From: an uncultured Clostridium sp.
Lineage (GTDB): Bacteria; Bacillota; Clostridia; TANB77; CAG-508
Assembly (NCBI GenBank): GCA_948465625.1
Contig: CAOJXM010000094.1
Coordinates: 1 to 5,100, forward strand
Reading direction: 5' to 3'
Length of the DNA: 5,100 bases
A program made the position numbers and the translations under genes. The notes under the pieces are model-generated. The model ran no database searches. It saw only the letters and a program-made list of their open reading frames with translations, and was not told the origin of the DNA. Below, in pieces: positions 1 through 4,537 of the stretch; within the stretch, counting starts at the first letter, position 1, and every line of letters begins with the position of its first letter.

Positions 1-188
1 TGTCCACAGTTGACGCAGACTGCTTTATCGTTTGTTTTTTCTAAGTCATACAGGTTTCCTACTGTGATTTGTTTATCACATACTTCTCTACAGGCTCCGC
101 AATATACACATTTGTTACGGTCCTTTTGGATGGCTATATTGTTTTCTTCGATTGGTATGGCATCTTCTACTAAATAATGTTTACTCAT
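1..188 (-). CDS. Probable [FeFe]-hydrogenase, N-terminal fragment (ferredoxin-type Fe-S domain)
   Basis: This is the first 62 residues of a protein that runs off the left edge. After a short lead there is a cysteine set C27-x2-C30-x2-C33-x3-C37 (KCVYCGACREVC), typical of a [4Fe-4S] ferredoxin domain. A stretch reading YDLEKTNDKAVCVNCG follows, where C58 and C61 begin a second cluster motif. This arrangement, with IPIEENNIAIQKD before the first cluster, resembles the N-terminus of short clostridial [FeFe]-hydrogenases, in which two [4Fe-4S] clusters pass electrons to the H-cluster to release H2 in the cytoplasm. The start is ATG at 186-188, with GAGGG (196-200) seven bases upstream and a promoter at 216-244. 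The H-cluster domain lies outside the window, so another dicluster ferredoxin-type protein remains possible. The Fe-S reading is firm; the hydrogenase call is a family-level inference. Confidence 0.62.
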   Translation of the reverse strand, partial: MSKHYLVEDAIPIEENNIAIQKDRNKCVYCGACREVCDKQITVGNLYDLEKTNDKAVCVNCG

Positions 189-215
189 ATTTTTTCCCTC
201 TTTTCTATGTTTTAT

Positions 216-244
216 AGTATATCTCATTTTTTGTTTTTCGTCTA
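216..244 (-). promoter_or_regulatory. Sigma-A-type promoter for the Fe-S/hydrogenase gene
   Basis: Read on the minus strand, TAGACG (239-244) is followed after 17 bases by TATACT (216-221). The -10 matches the vegetative consensus at five of six positions and the -35 at four of six. Transcription would start near 209, about 20 bases before the start codon, leaving room for the GAGGG ribosome binding site. No operator-like repeat is visible nearby. Confidence 0.5.
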
Positions 245-310
245 GTGTGATAAGAATTTTTGATGTTTTAATCCTAAGTTTTTTTGTGGAAAAATACTTA
301 CATAATTAGA

Positions 311-339
311 TTGACTTTATTTGTTTTTTCTTATATATT
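311..339 (+). promoter_or_regulatory. Sigma-A-type promoter for the 108-residue membrane protein
   Basis: TTGACT (311-316) is separated by exactly 17 bases from TATATT (334-339). Five of six positions match the consensus in each hexamer. Transcription would begin near 346 and give a leader of about 24 bases containing the AGAGGGGG ribosome binding site. This is the best vegetative promoter in the window and suggests the membrane protein is expressed in growing cells. Confidence 0.6.
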
Positions 340-369
340 GATACTATCACTTTAGAGGGGGAATGTTTT

Positions 370-696
370 ATGGATAGTTTTATTTTTTCTATCTTAGTTT
401 TAGTTGGTTTGTATTATACTTGTAATCGTTATAACTACTGGATAAATGTCGCAATTTATATGGTTTACAATTTTGTATGTTTAGCTTTTTTTACTACTGA
501 CTATAGTGGTAATTTGTTTACTGCGATTTTATCTTCTTTTATTGTTAGTCTAATTTATATTAAATTGCTTAATATCATTAACGATCATACCAATGGACCT
601 ATTTGGTTTGTTGTTGTTGCTTTGGTAGCAGGAGTTATATTGCAATTTGTGATGGGAATGCTTTTATCTGTTCTTGGTTTAATTGTTTCGTTGTAG
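370..696 (+). CDS. Small multi-pass membrane protein, unknown function
   Basis: The product has 108 residues and is strongly hydrophobic. Likely membrane segments lie at about residues 3-17, 24-41, 48-67 and 77-107; the last is long enough for a hairpin of two. Short polar links occur around 18-23 (CNRYNY), 42-47 (TTDYSG) and 68-76 (NIINDHTNG). No catalytic motif or signal peptidase site is apparent and I do not recognise the family. The ATG at 370 is chosen because AGAGGGGG ends eight bases before it, and the ATG at 363 reaches a stop after four codons. The gene stands alone: it has its own promoter (311-339), the upstream gene is divergent, and a terminator follows its stop directly. Codon use (T-ending) matches the other plus-strand genes, so nothing suggests recent transfer. 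Confidence 0.75.
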   Translation: MDSFIFSILVLVGLYYTCNRYNYWINVAIYMVYNFVCLAFFTTDYSGNLFTAILSSFIVSLIYIKLLNIINDHTNGPIWFVVVALVAGVILQFVMGMLLSVLGLIVSL

Positions 697-698
697 AA

Positions 699-734
699 AA
701 AAAGTAGCTATACAGTTTTGTATAACTACTTTTT
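699..734. terminator. Bidirectional terminator between the membrane protein and the SASP gene
   Basis: The arms 699-707 (AAAAAGTAG) and 726-734 (CTACTTTTT) are complementary. They continue inward as 709-713 (TATAC) with 720-724 (GTATA) around a six-base loop (714-719). Position 708 against 725 is a C-A mismatch in a plus-strand transcript but a G-U wobble in a minus-strand transcript. The minus-strand RNA therefore has an unbroken 15-pair stem running into seven U residues. It lies two bases after the plus-strand stop and nine bases after the SASP stop, so it fits both convergent genes and looks best for the SASP transcript. Confidence 0.8.
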
Positions 735-743
735 AAATTTAAG

Positions 744-917
744 CTATTTTTCTACGCTTTTGTTTGCTATTTCGATTGCTTTTGTTACGATATTTCCACA
801 TTTTTGTGAAGATACATTTTGCCATCCACCGTCTTGTTTTACTTGTTCATATACTCCTAATTCTTTTGCTATTTCTTCTCTTAAATTATCGGAAATAAGC
901 TTTGAATTTCTAGACAT
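744..917 (-). CDS. Alpha/beta-type small acid-soluble spore protein (SspF-like)
   Basis: This 57-residue protein belongs to the SASP family, which coats and protects DNA in the dormant spore core and is degraded during germination. Residues 12-22 (LREEIAKELGV) match the first helix and include an EIAKE stretch where the germination protease GPR would be expected to cut. Residues 31-53 carry the second conserved block, GW near 31-32 and then CGNIVTKAIEIAN. The short spacing and the GN-hydrophobic-VxKAIEIA pattern resemble Bacillus SspF more than the major SASPs, which have an extra GG. Two usual positions differ: WG is WQ, and the Arg before the conserved GN is Gln. The start is ATG at 915-917, with AGGGAGGT (926-933) eight bases upstream. 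It lies 162 bases after ypeB on the same strand and ends at the hairpin 699-734. Forespore expression is expected, but I found no convincing sigma-G promoter. Confidence 0.87.
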   Translation of the reverse strand: MSRNSKLISDNLREEIAKELGVYEQVKQDGGWQNVSSQKCGNIVTKAIEIANKSVEK

Positions 918-925
918 AAACAGAT

Positions 926-934
926 ACCTCCCTA
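926..934 (-). promoter_or_regulatory. Strong ribosome binding site of the SASP gene
   Basis: On the minus strand the sequence reads TAGGGAGGT, eight bases before the ATG at 915-917. This near-perfect anti-16S match supports translation of an ORF short enough to be missed by length cut-offs, and fits the high expression usual for SASPs. Confidence 0.8.
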
Positions 935-1079
935 TTATGAAGTTTTATAACGTAATAATTCTTTCTTTTTGTAACACATAACCTGTGTAAAGATTAATTA
1001 TTGGTTATCTTCATGATATTATTATCTGCTTTTTTTTTATTTTTATAGTAGTAATTTTTGTGTTTTTTACTATTTTCTT

Positions 1080-2468
1080 CTACATGGTTAATGTTCCGTC
1101 TGGTGTGTTGATAATGACTAGAATGTCTTCTTCTCGTCCATTTTCTGCATTGATATATACTAAGAAGTCGGTATCATCTACTTTTCCTTTAAATTCCCAA
1201 CATAGGATTTCGGTTTTGAATTCGGTTGGTATCATGGCAAGTCCTTCGCTTTGAATTTCTAAGTTTTTGTTGATTGTTTTTTTGGCTTGTTCTTTGCTGA
1301 TTTTTGGCTGTGCTAATTGTCTTTCATAATGAGAATTTAAATATCCCGTTGTTTCGATTCCTAGGATTTCTCCATTGTCTAAGGCAACTTTTACTTTGAT
1401 TAGGTCTGGATACATGACAACTCCATTTTGCTCATAGGCATAGTTGATGGTTACAATTCCACTTTGTTTTAGATAATAGGTTTCTTTCATGTTGTTAAAT
1501 CCATGTTGTGCTAAGAATTGTTTGGCTAGTTCTCCTGCTTTTTCTTGTGATAGTACTTCTGCTTCTATTTCTCGATTGTAGTTGGAGAAGATAACATGTC
1601 CTCCTTTTCTAGAAATGGATACACTAGCATAGTTGTTTTTGTCGGCATCTTTTAGTTTGATACTAAAGTCATAGGCTGGTATGTTTCCATTTTCAGATAG
1701 TCCATTGAAGTTGATTTCTTCTATTTTATCACCATACATTTGATAGGCTTTTTGTTTGGCGGTTTCTTCGTCTATTTCTTCTCCTGTTAGTCCTTTTCTT
1801 TCTGGATTGGTTAGATGTTCGGAAAAGGCTCCATCATAAATTAATCCTGCATATTCGTGAAAGTTTTGCTCTAGGTTGGAGAAACTGTCTTGGGAAATGT
1901 TGCTTACTTGTTGGGCAAAGGCATTGCTTCCTTTTTTGTTTAATTCTTCCCATGTGATTCTTCCGTCATTCATGTCTGCTGATAATTGGACCAATGTGTT
2001 TTTTAGTTCTACACTATAGTCGTGTAAACTTTTTAGGTTGTCTAAGTCTTCTTGGGTTAGACTTTCGTTGTAGATGTTTTTTCTAGATAAGGAGTAACTA
2101 TAGTCACTTACTTGATTTAAGAATTTTGATGTGTTGGATAGTTCTTCTGTTCCAATTGGTAATTGGGCTAGATAACTTTGTGCTAAGTCGGCTTCTCTCC
2201 ATACATGGGTTAGGGTTTGTGCTCCATGCTCTGGTGTGGTAGATACTAATGCTTTTGCAAGATAGGTTTCTACGTTTTGTACATAGTCAACTAATTGAAA
2301 GAATGCTAGGTTGTAAGAGTTTTCAGATGCTTGTTTGATTTCGGTTTGTTTTTTATAGGTAAAGACACCTAGGGCAAGGATGATGGCTCCCATGACAACG
2401 ATGACGCTTAGCATGTGTCTATCTTTTAATCTATTTTTCCAATCTACTAATTTTTCTTTTACATTCAT
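1080..2468 (-). CDS. ypeB: Germination protein YpeB
   Basis: YpeB is a spore inner-membrane protein that in Bacillus is needed to keep SleB stable and correctly placed; each depends on the other. The product has 462 residues, close to the usual length of about 450. A short basic N-terminus (1-18) is followed by one membrane segment at about 19-37 (MLSVIVVMGAIILALGVF). A helical, Gln/Asn-rich region covers about 40-220. The C-terminal half holds three PepSY-like repeats at roughly 228-300, 304-376 and 388-455; the second contains YPDLIKVKVALDNGEILGIE, typical of YpeB. The start is the ATG at 2466-2468, with AAAGGAAAG (2475-2483) upstream. It begins 17 bases after the sleB stop, so the two form an operon in the same order as in Bacillus. 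No clear terminator follows within the 162 bases before the SASP gene. Confidence 0.93.
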   Translation of the reverse strand: MNVKEKLVDWKNRLKDRHMLSVIVVMGAIILALGVFTYKKQTEIKQASENSYNLAFFQLVDYVQNVETYLAKALVSTTPEHGAQTLTHVWREADLAQSYLAQLPIGTEELSNTSKFLNQVSDYSYSLSRKNIYNESLTQEDLDNLKSLHDYSVELKNTLVQLSADMNDGRITWEELNKKGSNAFAQQVSNISQDSFSNLEQNFHEYAGLIYDGAFSEHLTNPERKGLTGEEIDEETAKQKAYQMYGDKIEEINFNGLSENGNIPAYDFSIKLKDADKNNYASVSISRKGGHVIFSNYNREIEAEVLSQEKAGELAKQFLAQHGFNNMKETYYLKQSGIVTINYAYEQNGVVMYPDLIKVKVALDNGEILGIETTGYLNSHYERQLAQPKISKEQAKKTINKNLEIQSEGLAMIPTEFKTEILCWEFKGKVDDTDFLVYINAENGREEDILVIINTPDGTLTM

Positions 2469-2485
2469 ATTAATCTTTCCTTTCT

Positions 2486-2965
2486 TTATTTACAAAATCT
2501 ATGTTTTCCAATGGTTTTTACGAGTGGCCTTGACCAAATCCATTTGTTGGTTGCGGTGTTGGGATTGAAATAGTAGATACAACCATTGGTTGGATCCCAC
2601 CCATTGATGGCGTCTTGGGCTGCTTTTACAACGGTAGAGCCTTCTTTGATGGGTACGTTGATTTGCCCATCTGCCACTGCGGTAAAGGCTCCTTTTTCAT
2701 AGATAACTCCTGCTATGGTGTTGGGAAATTGTGAGTTTTTTACTCGGTTTAAGATGACAGCTCCTACTGCTACTTGCCCTTCGTATGGTTCTCCTCTTGC
2801 TTCTCCATTGATGGCTCTTGCCATTAGCTGTACGTCTGATGTGCTAGAGTTGCTGGCTGCATAGACTTGTTTTTGATTGGTTTGTTCATTTAAAATTAGA
2901 ATGATTCCTGCAACTGCTGAAATGGTTAAAAGGATTGTTATGATAATTTGTATTATTTTTTTCAA
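2486..2965 (-). CDS. sleB: Spore cortex-lytic enzyme SleB (short form, TTG start)
   Basis: SleB is a lytic transglycosylase that cuts muramic-delta-lactam-containing cortex peptidoglycan during germination. The product has 159 residues. Residues 1-38 form a secretion signal: basic MKK, a hydrophobic core at about 5-25, and a VYAAS cleavage-like site near 34-38. The hydrolase_2 domain fills about 45-159. Its signature is ARAINGEARGEPYEG (49-63), where E55 is the likely catalytic glutamate, followed by AVGAVILNRV (66-75); the end is GKHRFCK. Bacillus SleB is about 300 residues with a peptidoglycan-binding domain between signal and catalytic parts; that domain is absent here. CwlJ has the same catalytic fold but no signal peptide, so SleB is preferred. 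The start is TTG (2963-2965): AGGAGGT lies five bases upstream, an in-frame TAA sits two codons before it, and the next in-frame ATG (residue 48) would remove the signal. ypeB follows after 17 bases. Confidence 0.92.
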   Translation of the reverse strand: MKKIIQIIITILLTISAVAGIILILNEQTNQKQVYAASNSSTSDVQLMARAINGEARGEPYEGQVAVGAVILNRVKNSQFPNTIAGVIYEKGAFTAVADGQINVPIKEGSTVVKAAQDAINGWDPTNGCIYYFNPNTATNKWIWSRPLVKTIGKHRFCK

Positions 2966-2970
2966 TTTTT

Positions 2971-2977
2971 ACCTCCT
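2971..2977 (-). promoter_or_regulatory. Ribosome binding site that fixes the sleB TTG start
   Basis: AGGAGGT on the minus strand is a perfect Shine-Dalgarno, separated by five bases (AAAAA) from TTG at 2963-2965. The in-frame stop TAA at 2969-2971 overlaps it, so no longer N-terminus is possible in this frame. A perfect site may offset the weak TTG codon. Confidence 0.85.
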
Positions 2978-3005
2978 AATTTTATTTTTGTTATTAGGTT
3001 TTGCA

Positions 3006-3048
3006 TTTTTTTATTTTTTATGCGATTTTTTTTATTTTTTTATATTTT
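3006..3048. other. T-tracts at about helical spacing (probable curved DNA)
   Basis: In the divergent region between sleB and the glycosyltransferase gene, runs of T begin at 3006 (7), 3014 (6), 3026 (8), 3035 (7) and 3045 (4). The start-to-start steps are 8, 12, 9 and 10 bases, averaging about one helical turn. A-tracts at such spacing are known to bend DNA. The block lies directly upstream of the promoter at 3071-3099 and within the region where the sleB promoter should be. It may act as an UP-like element, but could simply be AT-rich spacer. Confidence 0.4.
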
Positions 3049-3070
3049 CTTATATTTCATAATTTCTTTG

Positions 3071-3099
3071 TTGTTTTTCATTTTTTTATATGCTAAAAT
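3071..3099 (+). promoter_or_regulatory. Sigma-A-type promoter for the glycosyltransferase gene
   Basis: TTGTTT (3071-3076), a 17-base spacer, then TAAAAT (3094-3099), preceded by TGC (3091-3093), which forms an extended -10 (TGnTAAAAT). Transcription would start near 3106, giving a leader of about 22 bases with the AAGGAG ribosome binding site at 3117-3122. Confidence 0.55.
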
Positions 3100-3127
3100 A
3101 TGGGTAAATAGATTTTAAGGAGTTTTT

Positions 3128-4339
3128 ATGAAAGTTTTAATTTTTTATGCCTCTTATGGTGGTGGTCATTTGTCGGCTGCTCGTTCCATTAAAGAATATA
3201 TCGATGCTCATTACCCTACTGTAGAAACAAATTTGGTGGATTGTGTAAAATATGTAAATCGTGCTTTGAATCATCTTACCACAACTGCTTATTCTCAAAT
3301 GGCTAAGAAGATGCCATGGGCTTGGGGCAAGGTGTATTCTAAGGCTCAACACGGTCCTATTGCTAGGATTAGTAATACTTCTAATAAGATTATGGCTTTG
3401 AAGTTGAATCATTTATTACAAGAATATAACCCAGATTTGGTTATTTCCACTCACCCTTTTGGTAGCCAAATGTGTGCTGTTTTGAAAAAGAGAAATAAAA
3501 TTCATGCTAAGATTGCAACGGTTATGACGGATTTCGCTCCTCATGACCAATGGTTGGTTTATCATGATTTGGTGGATTACTTTTTTGTGGCTCATGATGC
3601 GATGAAAGAGGCTTTAGTGAAAAAAGGATTGCCTGAAGCTAAGGTGTTTGCTACAGGAATTCCTTTATCGAATAAGTTTTTGAAGCATTATAATAAAGAG
3701 GAACTTTTACATTCTTTTGGTTTGAGAAGTGATAAACGAACGGTTTTATTTTTTGCTGGTGGCGAGTTTGGTTTGGGACGTTCGAAGACTTATGATATGT
3801 TACGTACTTTTGCGGAGAATTTTGAGAATATCCAAGTGGTTGCTATTTCTGGAAGGAATGAGAAAATGAAAAAGGGATTTGAGTATTTGGTGCATCATGC
3901 AGGGCGTGAGGAGTCGATTAAGGTTTTGGATTATACGACTCAGGTTCCAGAGTTGATGAGTATTTCGGATTTGGTTGTTACTAAGCCTGGTGGACTTACT
4001 ACTTCAGAGAGTCTTGCTTCTGGCTTGCCGATTATTGTAATCAATCCAATTCCTGGCCAAGAAGAAGAAAATGCAGAGTTTTTGGAGAAGAAAGGGGTTG
4101 CTATTTGGATTCGAAAGGGTGTTGATGCCAAAGAGGTGCTAACAGATTTGTTTCATTCTCCAGAGAAGTTAAAGGAAATGAAAATTCAAGCGAAATTGCT
4201 TGCTAAGAAGAATTCTTGCAAAGATATTTGTAAAGTTTTACTTCGGTTAGTTTATTTTAAGAGAAATGCTTTTTTTGGTATTTCTCTTTTTGTAACGCTT
4301 CTTTTTTATCTTCATATTGTAATATATGAGGTGTTTTGA
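3128..4339 (+). CDS. MGDG synthase/UgtP-family glycolipid glycosyltransferase
   Basis: Members of this GT28-type family transfer a hexose from UDP-sugar to diacylglycerol on the inner face of the membrane, making glycolipids or lipoteichoic acid anchors. The 403-residue product has an N-terminal MGDG_synth-like domain (about 10-178) opening with MKVLIFYASYGGGHLSAARS, whose GGGH loop is typical. STHPFGS lies at 107-113 and VMTDFAPHDQWLV at 132-144. The C-terminal donor-binding domain (about 203-345) contains FFAGGEFGLG (208-217) and KPGGLTTSESLASGLPIIV (286-304), then PIPGQEEEN (307-315), the usual UDP-sugar site. After the normal domain end near 372 there is an extra tail with a hydrophobic segment at about 380-400, which is unusual and might anchor the enzyme. 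The sugar and lipid specificity cannot be read from sequence. The start is ATG at 3128, with AAGGAG five bases upstream. Its TGA overlaps the ATG of the next gene by one base. Confidence 0.88.
   Translation: MKVLIFYASYGGGHLSAARSIKEYIDAHYPTVETNLVDCVKYVNRALNHLTTTAYSQMAKKMPWAWGKVYSKAQHGPIARISNTSNKIMALKLNHLLQEYNPDLVISTHPFGSQMCAVLKKRNKIHAKIATVMTDFAPHDQWLVYHDLVDYFFVAHDAMKEALVKKGLPEAKVFATGIPLSNKFLKHYNKEELLHSFGLRSDKRTVLFFAGGEFGLGRSKTYDMLRTFAENFENIQVVAISGRNEKMKKGFEYLVHHAGREESIKVLDYTTQVPELMSISDLVVTKPGGLTTSESLASGLPIIVINPIPGQEEENAEFLEKKGVAIWIRKGVDAKEVLTDLFHSPEKLKEMKIQAKLLAKKNSCKDICKVLLRLVYFKRNAFFGISLFVTLLFYLHIVIYEVF
4328..4333 (+). promoter_or_regulatory. Ribosome binding site of the coupled small ORF
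   Basis: GAGGTG lies inside the last codons of the glycosyltransferase gene, five bases before the ATG at 4339-4341. Together with the one-base stop/start overlap (TGATG) it indicates translational coupling and supports the small ORF as a real gene. Confidence 0.7.
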
Positions 4340-4503
4340 TGGGTGGTTTGTTTGATTTGTCTGGTTGTGAATTAGTAGGCGTTGCTGGTGTTCTTGCTAT
4401 TTTAATTAGTCAAGATTTAAGTGTTGATGAGATTGCTACTTTGGGCAATTTTTTTGAAGCACTTGGTACTAATTTGGATACGATTGCCGCTTCTAAAGAA
4501 TAA
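4339..4503 (+). CDS. Small 54-residue protein, possible DUF6774-like
   Basis: This small ORF begins with ATG overlapping the TGA of the glycosyltransferase gene by one base and ends with TAA at 4501-4503, directly in the foot of a terminator hairpin. The spacing, a good GAGGTG site and T-ending codons like those of its neighbour argue that it is real. The protein starts MGGLFDLSGCELVGVAG, continues with a hydrophobic stretch at about 11-24, and then has a short acidic helix-like part, SVDEIATLGNFFEALGTNLD (28-47). The pattern CELV, a hydrophobic helix, SxDE(I)AxLxxxFxxLGxxLxTIAA resembles, from memory, a family of very small clostridial proteins of unknown role (DUF6774). I could not check that match, so treat it as tentative. 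The hydrophobic stretch is short for a membrane span; a small two-helix cytoplasmic protein is equally possible. Co-expression with the glycolipid enzyme is the main functional clue. Confidence 0.72.
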   Translation: MGGLFDLSGCELVGVAGVLAILISQDLSVDEIATLGNFFEALGTNLDTIAASKE

Positions 4504-4537
4504 CGCCTTAGATTTTATGGTCTAAGACGTTGTTTTT
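4502..4537. terminator. Terminator hairpin between the small ORF and recR
   Basis: Arms 4502-4512 (AACGCCTTAGA) and 4521-4531 (TCTAAGACGTT) pair around an eight-base loop. The single C-A mismatch (4506 with 4527) becomes a U-G wobble in the minus-strand RNA, giving an unbroken 11-pair stem there. On the plus strand the stem is followed by GTTTTT (4532-4537), a usable U-tract; on the minus strand the tail is a poorer ATTCTTT. The left arm includes the stop codon of the small ORF and the plus-strand U-tract overlaps the recR stop, so the convergent genes share it. Confidence 0.8.

Noticed and set aside
718..981. Plus-strand open frame of 87 codons opposite the SASP gene.
   Set aside because: It has no ribosome binding site, starts inside the terminator hairpin, and is the antisense of the well-supported SASP gene.
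918..990. Possible sigma-G promoter for the SASP gene: minus-strand CATAATA just upstream of GGGAGGT, with AGAATT 17 bases before it.
   Set aside because: Transcription would start inside the Shine-Dalgarno itself, removing the ribosome binding site. An alternative TTACAA/TATAAA pair has a 19-base spacer. Neither is good enough to annotate.
1019..1079. Weak hairpin after ypeB (AGTAA/TTACT with a 12-base loop).
   Set aside because: The stem has only five A/T-rich pairs and the minus-strand tail is A-rich rather than U-rich, so it is not supported as a terminator.
3016..3046. Possible sigma-G -10 for sleB (minus-strand CATAAAA at 3016-3022).
   Set aside because: At 17 or 18 bases upstream the -35 matches the sigma-G consensus at only two or three of six positions, and the region is so A/T-rich that such a match is expected by chance.
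3137..3412. Minus-strand open frame of 91 codons within the glycosyltransferase gene.
   Set aside because: It lies wholly inside a strong coding region, has no recognisable domain or start signal, and is best explained as a shadow frame.
4337..4341. TGA read as Trp (Mollicutes-type code), fusing the glycosyltransferase to downstream sequence.
   Set aside because: All visible Trp codons are TGG, spore genes are present, and the overlapping ATG with its own ribosome binding site shows that TGA is a true stop.
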